Positions 1 through 6,926 are shown, counted from the first letter of the stretch. The stretch is 20,455 nucleotides of DNA from a virus (IMGVR_UViG_3300021225_000203:1-20455); one strand, 5' to 3'. Notes: generated by a model from the letters alone, not told the origin. Numbers and translations: made by a program.

Positions 1-129
1 CACGGTCATACTCATAAGCAGTGTGATGATATGATTGGCCCGACTAGAGTTATCTGTCACCCGCGCGGATATCCGAATGAGAATGCGTGGTATCAAAACT
101 ACCAACCTTTAATTGTGGAGATTGAATGA
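1..129 (+). CDS. Metallophosphoesterase, C-terminal end (partial)
   Basis: The reading frame is open from the first base and ends in TGA at 127-129; the start lies outside the window. The 42 visible residues begin with HGHTH, the GHxH metal-ligand motif near the end of calcineurin-like phosphoesterases. They finish with a CHPRGYPNEN segment and a YQPLIVEIE strand, which is how many phage and bacterial members end. The protein would be a dinuclear-metal phosphoesterase; its substrate cannot be told from this fragment. The stop overlaps the start of the next gene, so the two are probably co-translated. The motif is seen directly; the family name is inferred from it. Confidence 0.75.
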   Translation, partial: HGHTHKQCDDMIGPTRVICHPRGYPNENAWYQNYQPLIVEIE

Positions 130-380
130 TGACTGAACTACAATGGGCTGCCGCTAAAAAGGCTGGCATTGCCGTACTTGCCGCTATCTGTGTAATTTTA
201 ATTTTCCGAATGTCTCCAATTCTAGCATTTATGATTATATTTCTTAGCGGAATTGGTTTTGGAACATATACCTTTGTTATGGATATGGAAAAGCAAAAGA
301 CTGCCGAAGCGGAACATAAAGCATATATGGAAAAGCTCCGTAAGGAACACGAAGAAGCTCTTGACAAGATCAAGCGTTGA
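126..380 (+). CDS. Small membrane protein with charged coiled tail
   Basis: 84 residues starting at ATG 126 (a second ATG follows at 129), with GGAG at 116-119 as RBS. Residues about 14-28 and 31-51 are hydrophobic and look like two membrane segments. The last 30 residues are a Lys/Glu-rich helix likely to form a coiled coil on one face of the membrane. I do not recognise the family. It overlaps the preceding phosphoesterase gene by four bases and comes just before the SPFH gene, so a joint membrane role is possible but unproven. Confidence 0.7.
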   Translation: MMTELQWAAAKKAGIAVLAAICVILIFRMSPILAFMIIFLSGIGFGTYTFVMDMEKQKTAEAEHKAYMEKLRKEHEEALDKIKR

Positions 381-389
381 TGCTAAACT
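361..389 (+). promoter_or_regulatory. Sigma70-type promoter for the SPFH gene
   Basis: TTGACA at 361-366, a 17-base spacer and TAAACT at 384-389. The -35 lies in the end of the preceding gene. The spacer contains a small inverted repeat, ATCAA-GCG-TTGAT (369-381). It would start a transcript about 25 bases before the GTG at 421. Confidence 0.55.
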
Positions 390-420
390 ATACCTCTAAG
401 TTAATGAAAAGGAACTAACA

Positions 421-1344
421 GTGTCTTACGGAAATCGTTATGATGAAAATCAAAAGGAAAAGAAGTCTATGATTAAGAAGTATGCGACCTATGGCGGCCT
501 CGGTGTCGTATCTATTGGTACTTTGAGTGTGTTTTTCGGTTCGTGGTATACCGTTGATGAAGGTGAACGTGCTGTCATTTTGACGAACGGTTCATTCTCT
601 GAGATTGCTAATCCTGGCTTGAACTTCAAGACTCCGTGGATTCAGTCTGCTCGGTTCTTCTCTGTTCGTAATGAAGTTGTGACTTTCGAAAAGATGGCCA
701 CTTACTCTTTTGACCAGCAGACCGCAGAACTTCGTATCTCGGTAAACTATCAGATTTCTCCTGATCAGGTCGAGAATATCTATAAGAACTATGGCACTCT
801 TCAAGGTGCAATTGATCGCGTAATTCAGCCTAAGATTTATGAGAACGTGAAGAACGTTTTTGGTCAGTACACTGCACAGCGAGCCATTCAGGAACGCGGT
901 AAGTTGAATGCTGATATCCTGATTTCTCTACAGAATGCAGTGAAGAATTCTGGCATTCAGATCACTTCGGTTCAGGTTGAAAATATCGACTTCTCGGATT
1001 CGTATGAAGCCGCTGTTGAAGCTTCTGCTACTGCAAAGGCTGACATTGAACGTTCAAAGTCTGAGTTGCTCCGTGTTGAACAGGAAGCACAGCAGAAGGT
1101 AAAGCAGGCCGAAGCAGAAGCACAGGCTAAGAAGCTTCAGGCTGACGCTGATGCATATGCTACTAGCGCAGCTGGTAAGGCTACGGCTGAAGCCATTCGT
1201 GAACGTGGTGCTGCTCTTCGTGACAATCCGCAGCTTGTGGATCTTGTCGCAGCCGAGCGTTGGAATGGTCAGCTTCCGACTAGCATGATTCCCGGCTCTA
1301 CTGTGCCGTTCATCAGCCTCAACCCGACTGTCGTAGGAAAGTAA
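421..1344 (+). CDS. SPFH/band-7 (prohibitin/HflC-like) membrane protein
   Basis: 307 residues starting at GTG 421, chosen because AAGGA lies just upstream (around 410) and no better ATG precedes the membrane segment. Residues 21-40 form one membrane anchor, followed by VDEGERAVILTNG, the usual opening of the SPFH/band-7 domain, which runs to about residue 190. An Ala/Glu/Lys-rich coiled coil follows (about 195-255), then a C-terminal segment ending with SMIPGSTVPFISL. This is the prohibitin/HflC layout, a family that oligomerises into membrane rings and often controls membrane proteases such as FtsH. In a phage it could protect phage proteins from FtsH or organise the membrane, which is inference. 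It has its own promoter and a glutaredoxin gene directly after it. Confidence 0.92.
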   Translation: MSYGNRYDENQKEKKSMIKKYATYGGLGVVSIGTLSVFFGSWYTVDEGERAVILTNGSFSEIANPGLNFKTPWIQSARFFSVRNEVVTFEKMATYSFDQQTAELRISVNYQISPDQVENIYKNYGTLQGAIDRVIQPKIYENVKNVFGQYTAQRAIQERGKLNADILISLQNAVKNSGIQITSVQVENIDFSDSYEAAVEASATAKADIERSKSELLRVEQEAQQKVKQAEAEAQAKKLQADADAYATSAAGKATAEAIRERGAALRDNPQLVDLVAAERWNGQLPTSMIPGSTVPFISLNPTVVGK

Positions 1345-1345
1345 C

Positions 1346-1594
1346 ATGAAGATTGTAGTCTACTCAAAGCCGAACTGCCCATGGTGTGTGAAGGCAAAAG
1401 AACTGATGAACAAACTCCATTTGAGTTATGATGAAAAGGTTCTTGATGTGGACTACAAGCGTGAAGATTTGCGTGAACTTGTAGGTGAGCATCTGCCTCT
1501 TACGGTTCCGCAAATCTTCATTAACGATAGACGCATTGGCGGTTATGAAGATTTCGCAGATTGGTGCGATGAACATGGATATGGCAATGACTGA
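1346..1594 (+). CDS. grx: Glutaredoxin
   Basis: 82 residues with the thioredoxin-fold layout of small glutaredoxins: redox motif CPWC at residues 11-14, cis-proline TVP near 53-55, and IGGYEDF with the GG glutathione-binding turn near 63-69. The length is typical. T4-type phages commonly carry a glutaredoxin that supplies electrons to phage ribonucleotide reductase; no such reductase is in this window, so that link is inferred. It begins one base after the SPFH stop and its own stop overlaps the next gene. Confidence 0.93.
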   Translation: MKIVVYSKPNCPWCVKAKELMNKLHLSYDEKVLDVDYKREDLRELVGEHLPLTVPQIFINDRRIGGYEDFADWCDEHGYGND

Positions 1595-1775
1595 TGAAGT
1601 AGACAAGTATTGTCGTTCCGCTGCTGAAAAGCATTTGGATCGTCGTGCTTTGATATTCATTGAAGAGGCTATTGCTCATTACAATGGAAGACATGGTGTG
1701 AAAAAGACTAGACAATACCTTCAGTATATGCTAGAATATCTTGAAGAGTTTGAGACAGAGGAAAGAAATGAATAA
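1587..1775 (+). CDS. Conserved small phage protein, unknown function
   Basis: 62 residues from ATG 1587, whose start overlaps the glutaredoxin stop (ATGACTGA). In-frame ATGs at 1569, 1575 and 1581 are alternatives and none has a strong RBS. The protein is helical, acidic at the end and without membrane segments. I do not recognise a domain. The start is the uncertain part; the frame itself is supported by the tight overlaps on both sides. Confidence 0.65.
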   Translation: MTDEVDKYCRSAAEKHLDRRALIFIEEAIAHYNGRHGVKKTRQYLQYMLEYLEEFETEERNE

Positions 1776-2181
1776 GTTTCTAATCACGCTATTAGCTTTT
1801 AGCGTATTCGCCACACCAGCATTCGCTGGAAGTAATAATCAGTTTGAAAATTGGAAACGCAATCGTCATGCGCCTGTAGTAGGCAATGAGAGACATGATA
1901 ATCGACATTATCGTCATCGGCGTCACCACGGTGATGGCAATAATTATTGGCATGGTAAAAATCATAATTACTGGCACGGCAATAATAATAACTTCTACAA
2001 TGATCCTAATTTTTGGGGTGGTGTAGCAGGCGGTTTGATTGGCGGCGCGATTATCAATGAGTTTAACGATTACCCTGCTGCGCCTAGACCAGGAGCAGGA
2101 CCAGGTTGTTTTATTGTTCTACAGCCAGTAGAAGGCCCAAACTACGGCGTTGTCTATCGTGAAGTTATTCTTTGTAATTAA
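1768..2181 (+). CDS. Exported His/Asn-rich protein with glycine-zipper segment
   Basis: 137 residues from ATG 1768, preceded by GAGGAAA at 1759-1765. An earlier in-frame TTG at 1741 is less likely, because the signal peptide starts cleanly at 1768. Residues 1-20 are a signal peptide with an AFA-G cleavage site. Residues about 40-80 are rich in His, Asn, Tyr and Trp with WHG repeats. Residues about 89-102 (GGVAGGLIGGAII) look like a glycine zipper that could insert in a membrane. The C-terminus has two cysteines (PGCFIVLQP and the penultimate Cys) that could form a disulfide. Similar His-rich glycine-zipper proteins occur in rhizobial genomes. The role is unknown; metal binding in the periplasm is a guess from composition. 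Confidence 0.75.
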   Translation: MNKFLITLLAFSVFATPAFAGSNNQFENWKRNRHAPVVGNERHDNRHYRHRRHHGDGNNYWHGKNHNYWHGNNNNFYNDPNFWGGVAGGLIGGAIINEFNDYPAAPRPGAGPGCFIVLQPVEGPNYGVVYREVILCN

Positions 2182-2193
2182 TTGGAGAAAATG

Positions 2194-2463
2194 ATGTATA
2201 ATGTAACTATGAAGAAGAATGTAGACCTTGATCAGGAGCAGGCAAGTTACCTTGTCGGAGAGATTCTGAAGGAAGATTATCCTTTCCTTTGTCAAGAAGT
2301 AAGATCACTTCATCAAAAGCAGAATTTGAAGCCGCATGAGGCTGTGGATCTTCAGCGTAATATTGAAGTTCGAAATGCGATGAAGGTTCTGTTGACTTAT
2401 TATCTCACTCATAATGACCATACCGAATATTTTGAACTCCAGAGGGTTTACGGCAATGTTTGA
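2194..2463 (+). CDS. Conserved small phage protein, unknown function
   Basis: About 89 residues. GGAG at 2184-2187 favours ATG 2194 over the adjacent ATG 2191. The protein is mostly helical, with LDQEQASYLVGEILKEDYPFL followed by a helix with charged heptads, and no membrane segment or cysteine motif. I do not recognise the family. Its last bases overlap the start of the next gene by eight, which supports translational coupling. Confidence 0.7.
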   Translation: MYNVTMKKNVDLDQEQASYLVGEILKEDYPFLCQEVRSLHQKQNLKPHEAVDLQRNIEVRNAMKVLLTYYLTHNDHTEYFELQRVYGNV

Positions 2464-2725
2464 TAAGACTGAGCTTAAAGAAGCACTTTCAAAGTGTATC
2501 GCTAACGTCACCTTTACCAAAAAGGATGGCACTGCGCGCTGTATGGCGGCAACTCTAATGCCCGATCATCTTCCTGCTATCATAGCGGAAAATAATGTCG
2601 CGCATGTACCGAGGGTTCAGAACGATGAAGTCTTGGCCGTTTGGGATCTAGATAATAAGGCCTGGCGGTCATTCCGCTTGGACTCAATTACTAAAATTGA
2701 CTATATAGGAGTAGATAGAGTATAA
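2456..2725 (+). CDS. WYL_2 (DUF2693)-like SH3-barrel phage protein
   Basis: 89 residues from ATG 2456, with GAGGG about ten bases upstream. The pattern 'VTFTKKDGTARCMAATL ... LAVWDLDNKAWRSFRLDSI' matches my memory of the T4-type phage family DUF2693, now called WYL_2, an Sm-like SH3 beta-barrel. Such small barrels may bind nucleic acid or nucleotide ligands; the actual role is not known. It overlaps both neighbours, sharing the TAATG junction with the following basic peptide. Confidence 0.8.
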   Translation: MFDKTELKEALSKCIANVTFTKKDGTARCMAATLMPDHLPAIIAENNVAHVPRVQNDEVLAVWDLDNKAWRSFRLDSITKIDYIGVDRV

Positions 2726-2811
2726 TGCCACATCCACACAAGAATAGACCTCGTAAGGGTCGCCGTAAGATTGGTTCCGCTAAACGTAAGGCACGTAATA
2801 AGAGGAAGTAA
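2725..2811 (+). CDS. Very basic 28-residue peptide
   Basis: ATG 2725 overlaps the previous stop (TAATG) and TAA is at 2809-2811. More than half of the 28 residues are Lys, Arg or His, with no acidic residue. The next gene starts four bases later, and its RBS (GAGGAA, 2802-2807) lies inside this frame. The clean fit between two genes supports it as a real gene. A basic composition could also simply reflect AAG/CGT-rich sequence, so confidence is moderate. It would be expected to bind nucleic acid or ribosomes. Confidence 0.5.
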   Translation: MPHPHKNRPRKGRRKIGSAKRKARNKRK

Positions 2812-2814
2812 TAA

Positions 2815-3063
2815 ATGGGTAAAAAGAGCAGGGCTGAACGCCGTCATCACCATCAGCGTATGATTGATAAAGTCAAGAAGTTTCGTTTCGTACAACCAGA
2901 GTTTTACAATGGTGATGAAACGCAGAGACAGAAGCACATACGCCAAATGGCCGAGACACGCCATCCCTGCTCTTGCCATATGTGCGGTAATCCCCGCAGA
3001 ATGTTCAATGAAAAGACTATGCAAGAAATTAGATCAATGGAAAAGATGAACGATGAGTGCTGA
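2815..3063 (+). CDS. Small Cys-containing phage protein (CSCHMCGN motif)
   Basis: 82 residues from ATG 2815, with RBS GAGGAA at 2802-2807. The N-terminus is strongly basic (KKSRAERRHHHQR). A central motif, PCSCHMCGNPRR (about residues 51-62), has three cysteines arranged as in short zinc-binding knuckles. I recall similar proteins with a CSCxMCGNPR motif in phages and bacteria, with no assigned function. The end overlaps the next gene by 11 bases. Confidence 0.75.
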   Translation: MGKKSRAERRHHHQRMIDKVKKFRFVQPEFYNGDETQRQKHIRQMAETRHPCSCHMCGNPRRMFNEKTMQEIRSMEKMNDEC

Positions 3064-3376
3064 TAATGGAATTTATATTCTACAGACCGCTGGACCAGAA
3101 TTTCGTGTAGGATATCATCAGGCTATTGACAACATTTATGGAAACTTTTCCGATGAGTCTCTACAATGGCAAGGTGATCCAGAAGCAATTTATGGCTATT
3201 TCCATGTTGATAAGATGTTTCCCAATCTGGAAGAGGCCCTTGACTATGCCGAGGAGATACTCTATAATTATGCATATCTTGAAGACGGAATCTGTGTGAT
3301 TTCGGATTTCAAAGACTGGGATTTTAACAATCTAAGGAACAATTATGGCACGGAAGCCAAAGGCAGTACGCGGTAA
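3053..3376 (+). CDS. Conserved phage protein (MSADNGIYIL family)
   Basis: 107 residues from ATG 3053. The opening MSADNGIYIL, followed by an FRVGYHQAIDNIY segment and an acidic helix LEEALDYAEEI, is a pattern I recall from many phage hypothetical proteins. It is soluble and acidic, with no catalytic motif visible. It overlaps the preceding gene by 11 bases and the next by 32. Function unknown. Confidence 0.75.
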   Translation: MSADNGIYILQTAGPEFRVGYHQAIDNIYGNFSDESLQWQGDPEAIYGYFHVDKMFPNLEEALDYAEEILYNYAYLEDGICVISDFKDWDFNNLRNNYGTEAKGSTR

Positions 3377-4484
3377 GTTTGCTGACGAAAAGTATTTGGG
3401 TGTTGAACCCGACCTTCGCGGCGAGGTTTCAAATGCCGAGATTATAAACGCATACAACTGGTACAACTATTTTTATGATGCAGACCAGGCCAAGGCTTGG
3501 GTGATTGAGTACCTTAAAGAATTTCATAAAACAGAAAAGGAACTAATCAAAAATGCCAACAGAATTGATTCTAATTATTGCCGTACTAGCGGTTGGAACT
3601 GTCGTATTCTACTTCTCGGTGGCGACCTCCCGGAAGAACTCCGAGAACGTAACGAAACACGAATCCGAACCCTTGCCGCCAAAGCAGCCCGAGCCGATAG
3701 TGTACATGGAGAATCTTCTTCAGAAGCCGAAGAAGCCAAGAAAGAAGAAGTCAAGCAAGTAATCTCCATTCAGGAGCGTGTGACCAATCGTGCCAATGAA
3801 TTGATTGGTGAGATTGAAGAACATGTAGACAATTACTATCGCACTGGAACTGCATTCAAGGTCACCGAATGGTTGTCAAACCGTGAAGTGAAGCCTATGA
3901 TTGCTCAGAAGATTGCGGACTATTACAAGCCTCTTTATGCTGAAATCTTTGACGCTCTCAACGGCAAGGACGAACAGCTTAAAGAGGCTTATTCTTCCTG
4001 GAAAAAGCCGAAGCTAAAAGCGTATCTTGAGTTTATCAAGTCTATTGTAGCTTCGGCTGAAACTCGCGCAACTATTGTCAAAGCTACACGTAAGCCGCGT
4101 AAGAAGAAAGAGAAGCCAGCTTCCGCTATTGTAGCGAAGCTTAAGTTCAAGGAAAAGGACGATGAGTACAAGATCGCTTCAGTTGATCCCAAGCAAATTG
4201 TTGGATGCAATCAGCTTTGGGTGTTCAATACCAAGTATCGAACTATGGCTGTTTACAATGCTATGGGCCCTGCTGGGCTTAACGTCAAGGGCAGCACACT
4301 AACTGGCTTTGATGAAAAGACCTCAGTTGTGAAGAAGCTTCGAAAGCCTGAAGAGCAGATTAAGAAGCTCATGGACGGCGGTAAGATTGTACTGCGAAAG
4401 TATATGGACGATATTAAATGTAAGCCGAAGGAAGCCACTGGTCGTATAAATAATGAGACAGTGCTTCTAAGGATCATTAAATGA
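3345..4484 (+). CDS. Conserved T4-superfamily protein, unknown function
   Basis: 379 residues from ATG 3345. Three blocks can be seen. The N-terminal block (about 1-110) has NAYNWYNYFYDADQAKAWV and TSGWNCRILLLGGDLPEEL. The middle is helical and charged, with a Lys-rich stretch near residue 250. The C-terminal block (about 280-379) contains QLWVFNTKYRTMAVYNA, a glycine-rich GPAGLNVKGSTLTGFDE, and a final strand-rich segment with GRINNETVLLRI. I recall all three blocks from T4-like phages of marine hosts and others, always as a conserved hypothetical. Residues about 115-140 are low-complexity and overlap a second open frame (3553-3762). Confidence 0.85.
   Translation: MARKPKAVRGKFADEKYLGVEPDLRGEVSNAEIINAYNWYNYFYDADQAKAWVIEYLKEFHKTEKELIKNANRIDSNYCRTSGWNCRILLLGGDLPEELRERNETRIRTLAAKAARADSVHGESSSEAEEAKKEEVKQVISIQERVTNRANELIGEIEEHVDNYYRTGTAFKVTEWLSNREVKPMIAQKIADYYKPLYAEIFDALNGKDEQLKEAYSSWKKPKLKAYLEFIKSIVASAETRATIVKATRKPRKKKEKPASAIVAKLKFKEKDDEYKIASVDPKQIVGCNQLWVFNTKYRTMAVYNAMGPAGLNVKGSTLTGFDEKTSVVKKLRKPEEQIKKLMDGGKIVLRKYMDDIKCKPKEATGRINNETVLLRIIK
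3553..3762 (+). CDS. Possible overprinted small membrane protein
   Basis: A 69-residue frame starting at ATG 3553 lies wholly inside the 3345-4484 gene, in another frame. It has a clear N-terminal membrane segment (about residues 4-24), then a proline-rich stretch (PLPPKQPEP) and a Lys/Arg-rich end. AAGGA lies about 12 bases before the ATG, a little far for a strong RBS. The protein-like layout is striking for a chance frame, and the host gene is low-complexity just here. Even so, no independent evidence of expression can be seen. Confidence 0.3.
   Translation: MPTELILIIAVLAVGTVVFYFSVATSRKNSENVTKHESEPLPPKQPEPIVYMENLLQKPKKPRKKKSSK
4445..4452 (+). promoter_or_regulatory. T4-type late promoter
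   Basis: TATAAATA, the exact T4 late consensus, lies near the end of the preceding gene and 28 bases before ATG 4481. A start about six bases downstream of the motif would give a leader of around 22 bases. Chance occurrence inside coding sequence cannot be excluded. Confidence 0.4.
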
Positions 4485-4876
4485 CGAACGTATTCAAGTT
4501 TCCAGAACATAAGATCGTAAGAGAAATACCTCCGCAAATTGAAGAACTAGAGAAAGCAAAAGAGAAAGGCCGTCAAAACTACGCCGACGATATCATTGAT
4601 GATTTCATTGGCGGTATGCTAGACACTCTCGACAACTATGGTGTTGATAGTGATGGTAAAAGTTTTGAAAAGGATTTCTCTTTTGCTGTTGAAGCTCTGA
4701 GAGCCACAATCTATCGCTCATTATCAATCAATCATCACCTTCACGACTTCATCGATAGTAATGTTACGGTCATCAAAAAGGATGAAGATGGTAACATGAT
4801 GTTTGATATTGGATCTGATTCAGAAGAAATCATTATCAGTGATGCGACTGATTTAGAAGTTGACAATAAAGAATAA
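4481..4876 (+). CDS. Conserved phage protein, unknown function
   Basis: 131 residues from ATG 4481, overlapping the previous stop by four bases. It opens with MTNVFKFP, has a helical middle (DDIIDDFIGGMLDTLDNYGV; SLSINHHLHDFID) and a very acidic end. I recall proteins of this shape next to T4-type core genes in other phages, without a function. A strong promoter for the next gene begins in its last codons. Confidence 0.75.
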   Translation: MTNVFKFPEHKIVREIPPQIEELEKAKEKGRQNYADDIIDDFIGGMLDTLDNYGVDSDGKSFEKDFSFAVEALRATIYRSLSINHHLHDFIDSNVTVIKKDEDGNMMFDIGSDSEEIIISDATDLEVDNKE

Positions 4877-4897
4877 CTACTATATACTAATATAGTA
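4860..4897 (+). promoter_or_regulatory. Sigma70-type promoter with inverted repeat over the -10
   Basis: TTGACA (4860-4865), 17 bases, TATACT (4883-4888): near-consensus, directly before RNase H. The -10 lies within an 8-bp inverted repeat, TACTATAT-ACTA-ATATAGTA (4878-4897). This repeat could be an operator, or a hairpin near the 5' end of the RNA. Confidence 0.65.
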
Positions 4898-4915
4898 AAA
4901 GGAAGAAACATTATA

Positions 4916-5770
4916 ATGGCTATTTTGATAGACCTAAATCAGGTTTTGATTTCCAATCTGATGCAACAGATTAATTCGAATCCTAAAGAGAAGCTGGATG
5001 AGAACCTTATTCGTCATATGGTTCTAAACAGCCTTCGCTCATATATCAAGCAATTCAAGTCCAAGTATGGCGAAATCATTGTTGCTTGTGATTCCAAAAA
5101 GTATTGGCGCCGAGAAGCGTTTGTATTCTATAAGTCCAATCGTAAGAAGGATCGTGAAAAGTCCGACTTCGATTGGAATCTCATTTTTGAAACCCTGAAC
5201 AAGATCAGGGACGAACTCAAAGAGAATTTCCCTTATAAGGTTATCGATGTTGAAGGTGCAGAGGCCGATGACGTTATCGGTGTCTTGGCGCCTCGGCTTG
5301 CATCTAATGGTGAAGTACTAATTCTGTCTTCGGATAAGGATTTTGTACAGCTTCAAAAGTATGCTAATGTCATACAGTACAGCCCTATTCTGAAGAAGTT
5401 TGTACAAGTGGATAACCCTGCTCAGTATATCAAGGAGCATATCATCAAGGGTGACCGTGGCGATGGTATTCCAAACTTCTTGTCGCCTGATAATACGTTT
5501 GCTCTCGGTGAACGCCAGAAGACAATAAATAAGAAGAAGCTTGAAGAATGGATTAGCAAGTCACCTGAAGAGTTTTGTACCAATGAGGCTATGCTTCGTG
5601 GATACAAGCGTAACCAGATGCTAGTGGATCTAGACTTCATTCCTGAAACTCTGAAGGCGTCTATTGTTGAAGCTTACGAAAACGTTAAGTTTGGTAACAA
5701 GCAGAAGATGATGAACTACTTCATTGATAAAAAGCTGAGAAACCTAATTGAATGTTTGGATGAATTTTGA
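4916..5770 (+). CDS. rnh: T4-type RNase H (5'-3' exonuclease)
   Basis: 284 residues; T4 Rnh has 305. Alignment by eye with T4 Rnh runs along the whole protein. Visible active-site acids of the FEN/T4 RNase H family are D6 (AILIDLNQ), D59 (VACDSKKYWRR), E116/D118/D119 (EGAEADDVIG), D140/D142 (SSDKDF) and D180/D183 (KGDRGDGIPN). YWRR and YKSNRKK form the bridge region that handles flap DNA. It removes RNA primers and adjacent DNA from lagging-strand fragments and works with gp32, whose gene starts at 20273. RBS AAGGAAG at 4899-4905. Its last codons overlap the next start (TGATG). Confidence 0.96.
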   Translation: MAILIDLNQVLISNLMQQINSNPKEKLDENLIRHMVLNSLRSYIKQFKSKYGEIIVACDSKKYWRREAFVFYKSNRKKDREKSDFDWNLIFETLNKIRDELKENFPYKVIDVEGAEADDVIGVLAPRLASNGEVLILSSDKDFVQLQKYANVIQYSPILKKFVQVDNPAQYIKEHIIKGDRGDGIPNFLSPDNTFALGERQKTINKKKLEEWISKSPEEFCTNEAMLRGYKRNQMLVDLDFIPETLKASIVEAYENVKFGNKQKMMNYFIDKKLRNLIECLDEF

Positions 5771-6198
5771 TGAGCAACAATAACATTTATGAAATCTTAA
5801 GAGACTTTGAACGTGCGCCAGACAAGGCTGCTAAGATTGCGGTCTTACAGAAGAATGCTAGGCCTGCACTACTAGATGTATTACAGGGCGCAATGCATCC
5901 TGATATTACGTTTAATGTAAAGTCAAAGCCCTCATACCGTAGATCAGACGCGCCGCCGGGTATGGGATATTCTTCTATTGATGTTGAACTACGCCGCACA
6001 TATCTGTTTGTTGAAGGTAGCGCCAAAGCTCCGCCAAATCTAACAGATATCCGCAGACAGCAACTTTTAATTCAGATTCTAGAAGCACTAGAATCTCCCG
6101 AAGCAGATGTTTTTATGAACATGATACTAAAAGATTTGAAGGTCAAAGGTCTAACATACAAGCTTGTACAAGAAGCTTTTCCGGGATTATTGCCTTAA
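5770..6198 (+). CDS. Conserved T4-superfamily protein (DUF6433-like)
   Basis: 142 residues from ATG 5770, overlapping the rnh stop by one base; a TTG one codon earlier is less likely. The central block GMGYSSIDVELRR, the helix QQLLIQILEALESPEADVFMNMILKDL and the end LTYKLVQEAFPGLLP are a pattern I recall from T4-like phages beside rnh or other replication genes. The family name is from memory. Function unknown; the gene position suggests a replication or late accessory role. Confidence 0.8.
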   Translation: MSNNNIYEILRDFERAPDKAAKIAVLQKNARPALLDVLQGAMHPDITFNVKSKPSYRRSDAPPGMGYSSIDVELRRTYLFVEGSAKAPPNLTDIRRQQLLIQILEALESPEADVFMNMILKDLKVKGLTYKLVQEAFPGLLP

Positions 6199-6218
6199 TA
6201 TTGATTGAACTATACTAT
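6190..6218 (+). promoter_or_regulatory. Probable sigma70-type promoter for the SprT-like gene
   Basis: TTGCCT (6190-6195), 17 bases, TACTAT (6213-6218), in the short gap before ATG 6242. TATACT two bases earlier is an alternative -10 with a shorter spacer. The -35 is weaker than at the other promoters. Confidence 0.4.
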
Positions 6219-6241
6219 GTCATTTTTCTTAAAGGACAAAA

Positions 6242-6634
6242 ATGGCAAGGAAATCAAAATTAGCAAAGCTATTAGAAACAAATGAAGCATACGAATACGA
6301 TACAACGATTGAGGATTGCCAGCAATGGTTCAATGTCCTCAATCGTGAAATCTTCGACAACTCCCTCCCACAAGTTCATGAAATCGATATACGCTGGCGC
6401 CGTGGTGCTCTCGCATGGTATGACTATGACGAGACGCGACCTGGCTTTGGCACTGTGAAACTGCTAATGAACAAGCGATACAAATCAAAACAGTTTTTTA
6501 TTGAAGTGTTGGCCCACGAAATGGTACATCACTATCAATACATCTATAACGAAGAGATGGGTCACGGCTCCTCGTTCTTTAAATGGCGTGACAAGTTTAA
6601 CAAGAAAGGCTTGAACCTCGTAAGGGCTTATTAA
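6242..6634 (+). CDS. SprT-like zinc metalloprotease domain protein
   Basis: 130 residues, about the size of a bare SprT-like domain. HEMVH at residues 92-96 supplies two zinc ligands and the catalytic Glu, and GHGSSFFKW (H108) supplies the third. An aromatic segment (RWRRGALAWYDY) and a GFGTVKLLMNK strand precede it. SprT/Spartan proteins cut DNA-bound proteins; many T4-type phages carry this short form, with substrates unknown. The protein lacks the C-terminal zinc ribbon seen in bacterial SprT. RBS AAAGGA (6231-6236). Confidence 0.9.
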   Translation: MARKSKLAKLLETNEAYEYDTTIEDCQQWFNVLNREIFDNSLPQVHEIDIRWRRGALAWYDYDETRPGFGTVKLLMNKRYKSKQFFIEVLAHEMVHHYQYIYNEEMGHGSSFFKWRDKFNKKGLNLVRAY

Positions 6635-6635
6635 C

Positions 6636-6815
6636 ATGAAATATAAAAAGAATCACTATGGTACTCAAGAGAATGTTGATGATGAAGAATATGTGGATAT
6701 GCGAAATGGCGCAAAGCGCCGGCCAATCCGAAATTGGACAAAAGCTTATGTAGAACATTTGGATGAAGCCGACGAGATAGACGACTTTTATAGTAACACT
6801 AAAAGTTACAAATAA
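6636..6815 (+). CDS. Small acidic/basic phage protein, 59 residues
   Basis: ATG 6636 lies one base after the SprT-like stop; TAA is at 6813-6815. The sequence has an acidic first part (ENVDDEEYVDM), a central NGAKRRPIRNWTKAYVEHLDE segment, and an acidic stretch EADEIDDFY. The central segment resembles a conserved motif I recall in short T4-type phage proteins. No enzyme motif. A strong hairpin (6816-6854) begins directly after the stop. Confidence 0.65.
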   Translation: MKYKKNHYGTQENVDDEEYVDMRNGAKRRPIRNWTKAYVEHLDEADEIDDFYSNTKSYK

Positions 6816-6854
6816 GCATTAAGCAGGTATGCTCCACGGGCATGCCTGCTATGC
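6816..6854 (+). repeat. Hairpin formed by two inverted box copies
   Basis: AGCAGGTATG (6822-6831) pairs with CATGCCTGCT (6841-6850) with one G-U, and GCAT (6816-6819) with ATGC (6851-6854). The 3' arm contains the palindromic box of the downstream promoter. The 5' arm carries a second inverted box copy (AGCAGGTATGC, 6822-6832). No T-run follows, so it is a weak candidate as a terminator; a paired protein-binding site is as likely. Confidence 0.55.
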
Positions 6855-6894
6855 GTTTATAAACATTGAAGTTTTAGCTTGTGATCACTATCTC
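6840..6894 (+). promoter_or_regulatory. Early-module promoter P1 with upstream box
   Basis: Box GCATGCCTGCTATGC (6840-6854), 11 bases, TTGAAG (6866-6871), 17 bases ending ATCAC, then TATCTC (6889-6894). The same box, spacing and core recur at P2 and P3. The box centre lies about 54 bases before the expected start of transcription, a place used by activators that touch RNA polymerase. ATG of the served gene is at 6927 with GGAG at 6914-6917. Confidence 0.65.
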
Positions 6895-6926
6895 CTAGTC
6901 AAGAGACAATCACTGGAGACTATCAT

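Noticed and set aside
1054-1347. Long open frames on the minus strand
   Set aside because: They mirror well-supported plus-strand genes, lack RBS and show no protein-like patterns. No minus-strand gene could be supported anywhere in the window.
5522-5532. AATAAATA-like sequences inside rnh, phoH and gene 32 as late promoters
   Set aside because: They lie deep in coding sequence without a properly spaced gene start downstream and differ from the TATAAATA consensus.
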